This document shows, in pieces, positions 54,931 to 64,000 of a stretch of 64,000 nt of DNA (positions are counted from its first letter, which is position 1; each line of letters starts with the position of its first letter). Source of the stretch: Streptococcus sp. M334. GTDB lineage: Bacteria; Bacillota; Bacilli; Lactobacillales; Streptococcaceae. Location: assembly GCF_000187745.1 (NCBI RefSeq), contig NZ_GL732486.1, positions 144,532 through 208,531 of the forward strand. The letters run 5' to 3'. The translations under genes were made by a program, and so were the position numbers. The notes beneath the pieces are model-generated. The model worked only from the letters and a program-made list of their open reading frames with translations, was not told the origin of the DNA and ran no database searches.

Positions 54931-56133
54931 ATGAACGAATTTGAAGATTTGCTAAATAGCGTTAGCCAAGTTGAGACTGGTGATGTTGTTAGTGCTGAAG
55001 TATTGACAGTTGATGCGACTCAAGCTAACGTTGCAATCTCTGGAACTGGTGTTGAAGGTGTCTTGACTCTTCGCGAATTGACAAACGATCGCGATGCAGA
55101 TATCAATGACTTTGTTAAAGTAGGAGAAGTATTGGATGTTCTTGTACTTCGTCAAGTAGTTGGTAAAGATACTGATACAGTTACATACCTTGTATCTAAA
55201 AAACGCCTTGAAGCTCGCAAAGCATGGGACAAGCTTGTTGGTCGCGAAGAAGAAGTTGTTACTGTTAAAGGAACTCGTGCCGTTAAAGGTGGACTTTCAG
55301 TAGAATTTGAAGGTGTTCGTGGATTTATCCCAGCTTCAATGTTGGATACTCGTTTCGTACGTAACACTGAACGTTTTGTAGGTCAAGAATTTGACGCTAA
55401 AATCAAAGAAGTTGACGCTAAAGAAAACCGCTTCATCCTTTCACGTCGTGAAGTTGTTGAAGCAACTACAGCAGCAGCTCGTGCTGAAGTATTCGGTAAA
55501 TTGGCTGTTGGTGATGTAGTAACTGGTAAAGTTGCACGTATCACAAGCTTCGGTGCTTTCATCGACCTTGGTGGTGTTGACGGACTTGTTCACTTGACTG
55601 AATTGTCACATGAACGTAACGTATCACCAAAATCAGTTGTAACTGTTGGTGAAGAAATTGAAGTGAAAATCCTTGATCTTAACGAAGAAGAAGGACGTGT
55701 ATCACTTTCACTTAAAGCAACAACACCTGGACCATGGGATGGCGTTGAGCAAAAATTGGCTAAAGGTGATGTAGTAGAAGGAACAGTTAAACGTTTGACT
55801 GACTTCGGTGCATTTGTTGAAGTATTGCCAGGTATCGATGGACTTGTTCACGTATCACAAATTTCACACAAACGTATTGAAAATCCTAAAGAAGCACTTA
55901 AAGTTGGTCAAGAAGTTCAAGTTAAAGTTCTTGAAGTTAACGCAGATGCAGAGCGCGTATCACTTTCTATCAAAGCTCTTGAAGAGCGTCCAGCTCAAGA
56001 AGAAGGACAAAAAGAAGAAAAACGTGCTGCTCGTCCACGTCGTCCAAAACGTCAAGAAAAACGTGATTTCGAACTTCCAGAAACACAAACAGGATTCTCA
56101 ATGGCTGACTTGTTCGGTGATATCGAACTTTAA
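54931..56133 (+). CDS. rpsA: Ribosomal protein S1 (four S1 domains)
   Basis: A 400-residue RNA-binding protein with four tandem S1 (OB-fold) domains, the short Gram-positive form of S1. Repeats start near GDVVSAEVLTVDAT, VKGTRAVKGGLSVEF, GDVVTGKVARITSFGAFIDL and GDVVEGTVKRLTDFGAFVEV. A basic tail (AARPRRPKRQEKRD) ends before TGFSMADLFGDIEL. GGAGG lies about 10 bases before the ATG. The leader holds a small CAAGTTT/AAACTTG hairpin (54891-54911). Codon use is strongly biased, as in highly expressed genes. Confidence 0.95.
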   Translation: MNEFEDLLNSVSQVETGDVVSAEVLTVDATQANVAISGTGVEGVLTLRELTNDRDADINDFVKVGEVLDVLVLRQVVGKDTDTVTYLVSKKRLEARKAWDKLVGREEEVVTVKGTRAVKGGLSVEFEGVRGFIPASMLDTRFVRNTERFVGQEFDAKIKEVDAKENRFILSRREVVEATTAAARAEVFGKLAVGDVVTGKVARITSFGAFIDLGGVDGLVHLTELSHERNVSPKSVVTVGEEIEVKILDLNEEEGRVSLSLKATTPGPWDGVEQKLAKGDVVEGTVKRLTDFGAFVEVLPGIDGLVHVSQISHKRIENPKEALKVGQEVQVKVLEVNADAERVSLSIKALEERPAQEEGQKEEKRAARPRRPKRQEKRDFELPETQTGFSMADLFGDIEL

Positions 56134-56150
56134 TCAAATTGAAAATTCAC

Positions 56151-56184
56151 AAAATCCTTTGTTTCCTAAACAAGGGATTTTTCT
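56151..56184 (+). terminator. Terminator after rpsA
   Basis: A 14-bp stem (56151-56164 with 56168-56181, one G-T pair) with a 3-base loop is followed by T residues. Confidence 0.85.
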
Positions 56185-56203
56185 TTTGTCTGTAAGCCTT
56201 TTT

Positions 56204-56212
56204 TGATATAAT
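56204..56212 (+). promoter_or_regulatory. Extended -10 promoter, probably leaderless
   Basis: TGA-TATAAT ends at 56212; the ATG starts at 56219, 7 bases on, with no Shine-Dalgarno sequence. Confidence 0.7.
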
Positions 56213-56218
56213 AGTTCT

Positions 56219-56716
56219 ATGTTAGAATCAGAAAAACAATCACGTTATCAAATGTTAAATGAGGAACTCTCTTTTTTATTGGAAGGCGAAAGTAATGTTT
56301 TGGCTAATCTTTCCAATGCCAGTGCTCTTTTAAAATCACGCTTTCCTAATACCGTATTCGCAGGCTTTTATCTGTTTGATGGAAAGGAATTAGTTTTAGG
56401 TCCCTTCCAAGGAGGGGTTTCCTGCATCCGTATTGCACTAGGCAAAGGTGTTTGTGGTGAGGCAGCTCACTTTCAGGAAACTGTTCTTGTTGGAGATGTA
56501 ACAATTTATCCCAACTATATTTCTTGTGATAGTCGAGCTAAAAGTGAAATTGTTGTGCCCATGATAAAGAATGGTCAATTACTTGGAGTTCTGGATTTGG
56601 ATTCTTCAAAGGTTGATGATTATGATGATATGGATCGAGATTATTTGGAACAATTTGTCGCTATTTTGCTTGAAAAGACAGAATGGGACTTTACAATGTT
56701 TGGGGAGAAAGCCTAA
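56219..56716 (+). CDS. Free methionine-(R)-sulfoxide reductase (GAF domain)
   Basis: A single GAF-domain protein of 165 residues that would reduce free Met-R-sulfoxide. The three reactive cysteines of the fRMsr family are present: [19 protein letters not shown] and [22 protein letters not shown] completes the substrate pocket. The mRNA appears leaderless. The stop overlaps the dnaX ATG by one base (TAATG), so dnaX translation may depend on it. Confidence 0.9.
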   Translation: MLESEKQSRYQMLNEELSFLLEGESNVLANLSNASALLKSRFPNTVFAGFYLFDGKELVLGPFQGGVSCIRIALGKGVCGEAAHFQETVLVGDVTIYPNYISCDSRAKSEIVVPMIKNGQLLGVLDLDSSKVDDYDDMDRDYLEQFVAILLEKTEWDFTMFGEKA

Positions 56717-58371
56717 TGTATCAAGCACTTTATCGAAAGTATAGAAGTCAAAACTTCTCCCAGTTGGTTGGTCAAGAGGTTGTGGCTAAGACTCTTAAAC
56801 AAGCTGTGGAGCAAGAAAAAATAAGTCACGCTTATCTTTTTTCTGGTCCTCGTGGAACGGGAAAAACCAGTGTAGCTAAGATTTTTGCCAAGGCTATGAA
56901 CTGTCCAAATCAAGTGGGTGGGGAACCTTGTAATAACTGCTATATTTGTCAAGCAGTGACGGACGGTAGTTTAGAAGATGTCATTGAAATGGATGCGGCC
57001 TCTAATAATGGGGTAGATGAAATCCGTGAAATTCGTGATAAATCTACTTATGCCCCTAGTCTTGCCCGTTATAAGGTCTATATCATAGACGAGGTTCACA
57101 TGCTGTCTACAGGGGCTTTTAATGCCCTCCTAAAGACGCTGGAAGAGCCAACACAGAATGTGGTCTTTATTTTGGCCACTACTGAATTGCACAAGATTCC
57201 TGCCACTATTCTATCCCGTGTGCAACGTTTTGAATTTAAATCAATTAAGACACAGGATATTAAGGAGCATATCCACTATATCTTAGAAAAAGAAAATATC
57301 AGTTCTGAACCAGAGGCTGTGGAAATCATTGCCAGACGGGCTGAAGGTGGAATGCGAGACGCCTTGTCTATTTTGGATCAAGCACTGAGTTTGACACAGG
57401 GAAATGAGTTGACGACTGCCATTTCTGAAGAAATTACTGGTACCATTAGTCTATCAGCCTTGGATGATTATGTGGTTGCCTTGTCTCAACAGGATGTTCC
57501 CAAGGCTTTGGCTTGCTTAAATCTTCTCTTTGACAATGGTAAGAGCATGACTCGTTTTGTGACCGACCTTTTGCACTATTTAAGAGATTTGTTAATTGTT
57601 CAAACAGGGGGGAAAAACACTCATCATAGTCCAGTCTTTGTTGAGAATTTGGCACTTCCTCAGGAAAATCTGTTTGAAATGATTCGCTTGGCGACAGTCA
57701 GTTTAGCAGATATTAAGTCTAGTTTGCAGCCCAAGATTTATGCTGAGATGATGACTATTCGATTGGCAGAGATTAAGCCTGAACCAGCTCTTTCTGGGGC
57801 AGTTGAACATGAGATTTCTGCACTGAGACAGGAAATTGCCCGTCTCAAACAAGAACTCGCAAATGTAGGAACTATACCCAAGCCAACAAGTCCAGTGCCT
57901 AGCCGACCAGCAGCGAGCAAGACAGTCTATCGTGTGGATCGCAATAAAGTTCAATCGATCTTACAAGAGGCCGTCGAAAATCCTGATTTAGCACGTCAAA
58001 ATCTGATTCGTTTACAAAATGCCTGGGGAGAGGTAATTGAAAGTCTTGGTGGGCCAGACAAGGCTCTGCTAGTTGGTTCTCAACCAGTTGCGGCCAATGA
58101 ACACCATGCTATTCTTGCTTTTGAGTCTAACTTCAATGCTGGTCAAACTATGAAACGAGATAATCTCAATACCATGTTTGGCAACATCCTCAGTCAGGCA
58201 GCAGGTTTTTCACCTGAGATTTTAGCTATTTCCATGGAGGAATGGAAAGAAGTTCGCGCAGCCTTTTCAGCCAAAGCCAAATCTTCCCAAACTGAAAAAG
58301 AAGCAGAAGAAAGTCTGATTCCTGAAGGATTTGAATTTTTGGCTGATAAAGTGAAGGTAGAGGAAGACTAA
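56716..58371 (+). CDS. dnaX: DNA polymerase III subunits gamma/tau
   Basis: The clamp-loader ATPase of 551 residues. AAA+ motifs are GPRGTGKTSVAK (Walker A), a four-cysteine zinc module (CPNQ, then CNNCYIC), IIDEVHML (Walker B), TLEEPT and LSRVQRFEF (sensor/SRC). A proline-rich linker near 395-420 leads to the tau-like C-terminus. ATG 56716 is chosen because it gives [14 protein letters not shown], the family start. No A-rich slippery site like that of E. coli dnaX was noticed, so a single product is expected. Confidence 0.95.
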   Translation: MYQALYRKYRSQNFSQLVGQEVVAKTLKQAVEQEKISHAYLFSGPRGTGKTSVAKIFAKAMNCPNQVGGEPCNNCYICQAVTDGSLEDVIEMDAASNNGVDEIREIRDKSTYAPSLARYKVYIIDEVHMLSTGAFNALLKTLEEPTQNVVFILATTELHKIPATILSRVQRFEFKSIKTQDIKEHIHYILEKENISSEPEAVEIIARRAEGGMRDALSILDQALSLTQGNELTTAISEEITGTISLSALDDYVVALSQQDVPKALACLNLLFDNGKSMTRFVTDLLHYLRDLLIVQTGGKNTHHSPVFVENLALPQENLFEMIRLATVSLADIKSSLQPKIYAEMMTIRLAEIKPEPALSGAVEHEISALRQEIARLKQELANVGTIPKPTSPVPSRPAASKTVYRVDRNKVQSILQEAVENPDLARQNLIRLQNAWGEVIESLGGPDKALLVGSQPVAANEHHAILAFESNFNAGQTMKRDNLNTMFGNILSQAAGFSPEILAISMEEWKEVRAAFSAKAKSSQTEKEAEESLIPEGFEFLADKVKVEED

Positions 58372-58383
58372 AGAAAGATTTCA

Positions 58384-58392
58384 TGATACAAT
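58384..58392 (+). promoter_or_regulatory. Extended -10 promoter, probably leaderless
   Basis: TGA-TACAAT ends at 58392; the ATG starts at 58399, 7 bases on, without a ribosome-binding site. Confidence 0.62.
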
Positions 58393-58398
58393 AAGTTT

Positions 58399-58593
58399 AT
58401 GAATAGACAACAATTTATTATCATCGCACTGTTTACAGCTGCTGAGACCTATTTTTTCAATGAAGCCTGGATGACTGGTCGCTATATTATGGCAACCTTT
58501 TGGGCCATTTTGCTCTTTAGAAACTTTAGAGTTAGTTATTTGATGGGCAAGATTGTAGATGTTATTGACCAACATTTAAAAGGAAAAGACTAG
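58399..58593 (+). CDS. DUF3272 family small membrane protein
   Basis: A 64-residue protein with one or two hydrophobic segments (IIIALFTAAETYFF and YIMATFWAILLF), matching DUF3272 of streptococci; function unknown. No Shine-Dalgarno sequence is present, and the -10 position predicts a leaderless mRNA. It ends before a strong terminator. Confidence 0.72.
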   Translation: MNRQQFIIIALFTAAETYFFNEAWMTGRYIMATFWAILLFRNFRVSYLMGKIVDVIDQHLKGKD

Positions 58594-58613
58594 TCCTCAG
58601 CTTCTAGACAAAA

Positions 58614-58638
58614 TCAAAGCCTTTTGGGCTTTTTTTTG
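58614..58638 (+). terminator. Terminator before the suf operon
   Basis: AAAGCC and GGCTTT form a short stem with a 5-base loop and run into eight T residues. Confidence 0.85.
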
Positions 58639-58645
58639 TTATACT
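58637..58645 (+). promoter_or_regulatory. Probable -10 of the suf operon
   Basis: TGT-TATACT (58640-58645) is an extended -10 directly after the terminator, about 100 bases before sufC. Confidence 0.5.
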
Positions 58646-58743
58646 ATAAAAGTATATTTATTGACCTTTTACCGTGTTTTCTAGGGAAATCAAGTATGTT
58701 TCTAGTAAGTACTGTAAAGGCCTTGAAAAAGAAAGGAACTATC

Positions 58744-59514
58744 ATGTCAGTATTAGAGATCAAAGATCTTCACGTTGAGATTGAAGGAAAAGAAATTTTA
58801 AAAGGGGTTAACCTGACCCTGAAAACAGGAGAAATCGCCGCTATCATGGGGCCAAATGGTACTGGTAAATCGACTCTTTCTGCCGCTATCATGGGAAATC
58901 CAAACTATGAAGTTACCAAAGGTGAAGTCTTGTTTGACGGCGTAAACATCCTTGAATTGGAAGTTGATGAGCGTGCGCGTATGGGACTTTTCCTTGCTAT
59001 GCAATACCCATCAGAAATTCCTGGTATTACTAACGCTGAGTTTCTTCGTGCAGCTATGAATGCTGGTAAAGAAGACGATGAGAAGATTTCAGTTCGTGAG
59101 TTTATTACTAAACTAGACGAGAAGATGGAATTGCTCAACATGAAAGAAGAAATGGCAGAGCGTTACCTCAACGAAGGCTTCTCTGGTGGTGAGAAAAAAC
59201 GTAATGAGATTCTTCAACTTTTGATGTTGGAACCAACTTTTGCCCTTTTGGATGAGATTGACTCTGGTCTTGATATTGATGCCCTTAAAGTTGTTTCTAA
59301 AGGTGTGAATGCCATGCGTGGTGAAGGCTTTGGTGCTATGATTATCACTCACTACCAACGTCTTTTGAACTACATCACACCTGATGTGGTACACGTCATG
59401 ATGGAAGGTCGTGTTGTCCTTTCAGGTGGTCCAGAATTGGCTGCACGTTTGGAACGTGAAGGATACGCAAAACTAGCTGAAGAACTTGGCTACGACTACA
59501 AGGAAGAATTGTAA
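58744..59514 (+). CDS. sufC: SufC, Fe-S cluster assembly ATPase
   Basis: An ABC-type ATPase of 256 residues that drives the SufBCD scaffold. Walker A is GPNGTGKST, the Q-loop AMQYPSEIPG, the signature FSGGEKKRNE (SufC-specific) and Walker B FALLDEIDSGLD. The ATG at 58744 follows AAAGGAAC; the longer frame upstream is leader sequence. It is first in the sufCDSUB operon, the main iron-sulfur system of Firmicutes. Confidence 0.97.
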   Translation: MSVLEIKDLHVEIEGKEILKGVNLTLKTGEIAAIMGPNGTGKSTLSAAIMGNPNYEVTKGEVLFDGVNILELEVDERARMGLFLAMQYPSEIPGITNAEFLRAAMNAGKEDDEKISVREFITKLDEKMELLNMKEEMAERYLNEGFSGGEKKRNEILQLLMLEPTFALLDEIDSGLDIDALKVVSKGVNAMRGEGFGAMIITHYQRLLNYITPDVVHVMMEGRVVLSGGPELAARLEREGYAKLAEELGYDYKEEL

Positions 59515-59541
59515 TTCCCTCGTATCTTTTAGGAGAAGTAA

Positions 59542-60804
59542 ATGACTAAAGAAACTATTAAACTTTTTTCAGAAATGCACGCTGAACCAAGCTGGTTGGC
59601 TGATCTCCGTCAAAAAGCTTTTGACAAGATTGAGAGTTTGGAATTACCAGTTATTGAGCGTGTCAAATTCCACCGTTGGAATCTGGGTGATGGAACGATT
59701 ACAGAAAGTGAGCCATCAGCAAATGTTCCAGATTTCACTGCACTAGATAACCACTTGAAGTTGGTCCAAGTAGGTACTCAAACTGTTTTTGCGCAAATTC
59801 CAGTTGAGTTGGCTGAACAGGGTGTTGTCTTTACAGATTTCCACTCAGCTTTAGAAGAAATTCCAGAACTCGTAGAAGAATTCTTCATGTCATCTGTCAA
59901 GTATGACGATGACAAGTTGGCAGCCTACCATACAGCTTATTTCAATAGTGGTGCTGTTCTCTATATTCCTGATAATGTTGAGATTAAAGAACCAATTGAA
60001 GGGATTTTCTATCAAGATAGTGATAGTGATGTGCCGTTTAACAAGCATATTATGATTATCGCTGGTAAAAATTCTAAGATTAGTTATCTTGAACGTCTAG
60101 AGTCACGCGGTGAGGGTAGTGCAAAAGCGACTGCAAACATTACTGTTGAAGTGATCGCTCGTTCAGGTGCTCAAGTCAAGTTTGCGGCGATTGACCGTCT
60201 AGGTGAAAACGTCACTGCCTACATTAGCCGTCGTGGTAAATTAGGCAACGATGCAAGCATTGACTGGGCGATTGGTGTTATGAACGAAGGGAACGTTGTT
60301 GCGGACTTTGATAGTGACTTGATTGGAAATGGTAGCCATGCAGATCTCAAGGTTGTAGCTCTTTCAAGTGGTCGTCAGGTACAAGGGATTGATACGCGAG
60401 TGACTAACTATGGTTGCAACTCAATCGGAAATATCCTTCAACATGGGGTTATTCTTGAAAAAGCAACCTTGACCTTCAATGGTATTGGCCACATTATCAA
60501 GGGTGCTAAGGGAGCAGATGCGCAACAAGAGAGCCGTGTTCTTATGCTTTCAGACCAAGCGCGTTCAGATGCCAATCCAATTCTTTTGATTGATGAAAAT
60601 GACGTAACTGCAGGACACGCGGCTTCTATCGGTCAGGTAGATCCAGAAGATATGTACTACCTCATGAGCCGTGGCTTGGATAAGGCAACTGCAGAACGTT
60701 TGGTTGTTCGTGGTTTCCTTGGCTCCGTTATCGTTGAGATTCCAGTCAAGGAAGTTCGTGATGAAATGATTGCGACTATCGAAGAAAAATTGTCAAAACG
60801 CTAA
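59542..60804 (+). CDS. sufD: SufD, Fe-S cluster scaffold component
   Basis: A beta-helix protein of 420 residues that pairs with SufB on the SufC dimer. It is recognised by VKFHRWNLGDGTI, the GHAASIGQVDPEDMYYLMSRG motif shared with SufB, and the C-terminal RGFLGSVI. It lies 27 bases after sufC with AGGAG before the ATG. Confidence 0.95.
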   Translation: MTKETIKLFSEMHAEPSWLADLRQKAFDKIESLELPVIERVKFHRWNLGDGTITESEPSANVPDFTALDNHLKLVQVGTQTVFAQIPVELAEQGVVFTDFHSALEEIPELVEEFFMSSVKYDDDKLAAYHTAYFNSGAVLYIPDNVEIKEPIEGIFYQDSDSDVPFNKHIMIIAGKNSKISYLERLESRGEGSAKATANITVEVIARSGAQVKFAAIDRLGENVTAYISRRGKLGNDASIDWAIGVMNEGNVVADFDSDLIGNGSHADLKVVALSSGRQVQGIDTRVTNYGCNSIGNILQHGVILEKATLTFNGIGHIIKGAKGADAQQESRVLMLSDQARSDANPILLIDENDVTAGHAASIGQVDPEDMYYLMSRGLDKATAERLVVRGFLGSVIVEIPVKEVRDEMIATIEEKLSKR

Positions 60805-60811
60805 GGGGTAG

Positions 60812-62459
<1,648 letters not shown>

Positions 62460-62516
62460 GACAAGTTTCTTTTGTCTTATGAATCAGTAGAAATGAAGAA
62501 TGAAAGAAAGGATATT

Positions 62517-63929
62517 ATGGCTGAAGAAAGAGTAGAACCAAAACCAATTGACCTTGGTGAATATAAATTTGGTTTCCATGATGATGTAGAGCCTGTCCTA
62601 TCGACAGGAAAAGGATTGAATGAAGATGTCATTCGTGAACTATCAGCTGCAAAGGGAGAACCTGAGTGGATGTTAGAATTCCGTTTGAAGTCTTACGAAA
62701 CCTTTAAAAAAATGCCCATGCAAACTTGGGGAGCAGACTTGTCAGAGATTGACTTTGATGACTTGATCTACTACCAAAAACCATCTGATAAACCAGCCCG
62801 TTCTTGGGATGAGGTTCCTGAAAAAATCAAAGAAACCTTTGAACGTATCGGAATTCCTGAAGCTGAGCGTGCCTATCTGGCCGGAGCTTCTGCCCAGTAC
62901 GAGTCAGAAGTGGTTTACCACAACATGAAGGAAGAGTTCCAAAAATTGGGGATTATCTTTACAGATACGGATTCTGCCCTCAAGGAATACCCAGACTTGT
63001 TTAAACAATACTTTGCGAAGTTGGTACCACCAACAGATAACAAGTTGGCTGCTCTTAACTCGGCAGTGTGGTCAGGTGGAACCTTTATCTACGTACCAAA
63101 AGGGGTCAAGGTAGATATTCCTCTTCAAACTTACTTCCGTATCAACAACGAAAATACAGGTCAGTTTGAACGTACCTTGATTATCGTTGATGAGGGAGCA
63201 AGTGTTCATTATGTAGAAGGATGTACAGCGCCTACTTATTCAAGTAACAGCTTGCATGCTGCCATCGTAGAAATCTTTGCCTTGGACGGAGCTTATATGC
63301 GCTATACGACCATCCAAAACTGGTCTGATAACGTCTATAACTTGGTAACAAAGCGTGCTAAGGCTCAAAAGGATGCCACTGTTGAGTGGATTGATGGAAA
63401 CTTGGGTGCCAAGACAACTATGAAATACCCATCTGTTTACCTAGATGGAGAAGGGGCGCGTGGTACCATGCTTTCTATTGCCTTTGCTAATGCAGGACAA
63501 CACCAGGATACGGGTGCCAAGATGATTCACAACGCACCACATACAAGCTCGTCTATCGTGTCTAAATCCATCGCTAAAGGTGGAGGAAAGGTTGACTACC
63601 GTGGACAAGTAACTTTTAACAAAAACTCTAAGAAATCTGTTTCTCACATTGAGTGTGATACCATTATCATGGATGACTTGTCAGCATCAGATACTATTCC
63701 ATTTAATGAAATCCATAACTCGCAAGTTGCTTTGGAACACGAAGCTAAGGTATCTAAGATTTCAGAGGAACAACTCTATTACCTCATGAGTCGTGGATTG
63801 TCAGAATCTGAGGCAACAGAGATGATTGTCATGGGATTTGTCGAACCCTTCACGAAAGAACTTCCAATGGAATATGCAGTTGAGCTCAACCGCTTGATTA
63901 GCTATGAAATGGAAGGGTCAGTCGGATAA
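62517..63929 (+). CDS. sufB: SufB, Fe-S cluster scaffold
   Basis: The 470-residue core of the SufBCD scaffold on which clusters form. It contains the SufB-specific [17 protein letters not shown], the conserved SHIECDTI, and the [11 protein letters not shown] motif shared with SufD. The ATG at 62517 follows AAAGG; an earlier in-frame start (62472) is not needed. It is last in the sufCDSUB operon. A TTGATTTT/AAAATCAA inverted repeat (63933-63958) follows but lacks a T-run. Confidence 0.96.
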   Translation: MAEERVEPKPIDLGEYKFGFHDDVEPVLSTGKGLNEDVIRELSAAKGEPEWMLEFRLKSYETFKKMPMQTWGADLSEIDFDDLIYYQKPSDKPARSWDEVPEKIKETFERIGIPEAERAYLAGASAQYESEVVYHNMKEEFQKLGIIFTDTDSALKEYPDLFKQYFAKLVPPTDNKLAALNSAVWSGGTFIYVPKGVKVDIPLQTYFRINNENTGQFERTLIIVDEGASVHYVEGCTAPTYSSNSLHAAIVEIFALDGAYMRYTTIQNWSDNVYNLVTKRAKAQKDATVEWIDGNLGAKTTMKYPSVYLDGEGARGTMLSIAFANAGQHQDTGAKMIHNAPHTSSSIVSKSIAKGGGKVDYRGQVTFNKNSKKSVSHIECDTIIMDDLSASDTIPFNEIHNSQVALEHEAKVSKISEEQLYYLMSRGLSESEATEMIVMGFVEPFTKELPMEYAVELNRLISYEMEGSVG

Positions 63930-64000
63930 AATTTGATTTTAGATTTACTAAAAATCAAGGACTTTGAAGATGAACTTGTAACAAAAAAATCGCGGTTTAA

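Noticed and set aside
56716..58371. dnaX programmed frameshift producing gamma and tau
   Set aside because: No A-rich slippery heptamer with a downstream hairpin was noticed around the linker region.
63931..63958. Terminator after sufB
   Set aside because: The TTGATTTT/AAAATCAA repeat is AU-rich and not followed by a T-run, and the window ends too soon to judge.

Overview
The window is chromosomal DNA from a mitis-group streptococcus (Streptococcus mitis, S. pseudopneumoniae or a close relative). The gene order rodA, DJ-1/PfpI, HAD, gyrB, ezrA ... clpE ... folD ... rpiA-deoB-punA-deoD ... coaA ... pdp-deoC-cdd-pnrA-ABC ... plsY-parE-parC-ilvE ... rpsA-dnaX-sufCDSUB follows the pneumococcal backbone as I remember it. 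Two BOX repeats and an IS200-type relic also fit this group. A lectinolysin-type cytolysin and a lipase/lectin/cytolysin-domain protein point to a commensal mitis-group strain rather than a typical pneumococcus. No sequence search could be run.

Layout. 1-8.1 kb: the 3' part of a DinG-family helicase gene, then cell elongation and division (rodA, ezrA) around gyrB. 8.2-9.1 kb: a decayed IS200/IS605-family element and a structured stretch that could be a small RNA. 9.1-12.8 kb (minus strand): DUF1827, a Nudix hydrolase, clpE with a CtsR operator, and DUF1797. 12.9-17.2 kb: an amino-acid ABC transporter pair, folD, an unknown protein and NAD(P)HX dehydratase. 17.2-17.95 kb: gene-free DNA with palindromes. 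17.95-25.8 kb: purine and pentose salvage (rpiA, deoB, punA, deoD), interrupted by a 909-residue secreted lipase with two F-type lectin domains and a cytolysin domain-4-like C-terminus, followed by a tandem array of structured RNA-like repeats that ends at the deoD start codon. 26-29 kb: sirtuin, BOX elements, a small P-loop kinase, rpsT and coaA. 29.8-37.6 kb: a pyrimidine nucleoside salvage and uptake operon. 37.6-40.4 kb: plsY and parE.

40.35-46.5 kb: an accessory insert between parE and parC. It holds a BcgI-like restriction-modification system whose methylase/nuclease and specificity frames appear to be joined by a -1 frameshift cassette, a Fic protein with an upstream small gene, an AadE-like adenylyltransferase and a small RelA/SpoT-domain protein. 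parC follows, behind a leader with the same fold as the deoD array; it encodes Arg at position 79, the main fluoroquinolone-resistance position. 49-54.2 kb: a CD59-motif lectinolysin, ilvE and an oligopeptide-binding lipoprotein. 54.3-64 kb: DUF2969, tRNA-Tyr, tRNA-Gln, rpsA, a free methionine sulfoxide reductase, dnaX, DUF3272 and the complete sufCDSUB iron-sulfur operon.

How the parts fit. PnrA and its ABC transporter would import nucleosides; Pdp, Cdd, PunA and DeoD would cleave or deaminate them; DeoB, DeoC and RpiA would route the sugar into central metabolism. Three F-type lectin domains, two in one secreted protein and one in the other, carry the full fucose-binding motif, suggesting shared binding to fucosylated host glycans. 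Five genes have a -10 box placed so that transcription would start at the ATG, so leaderless mRNAs look common here.
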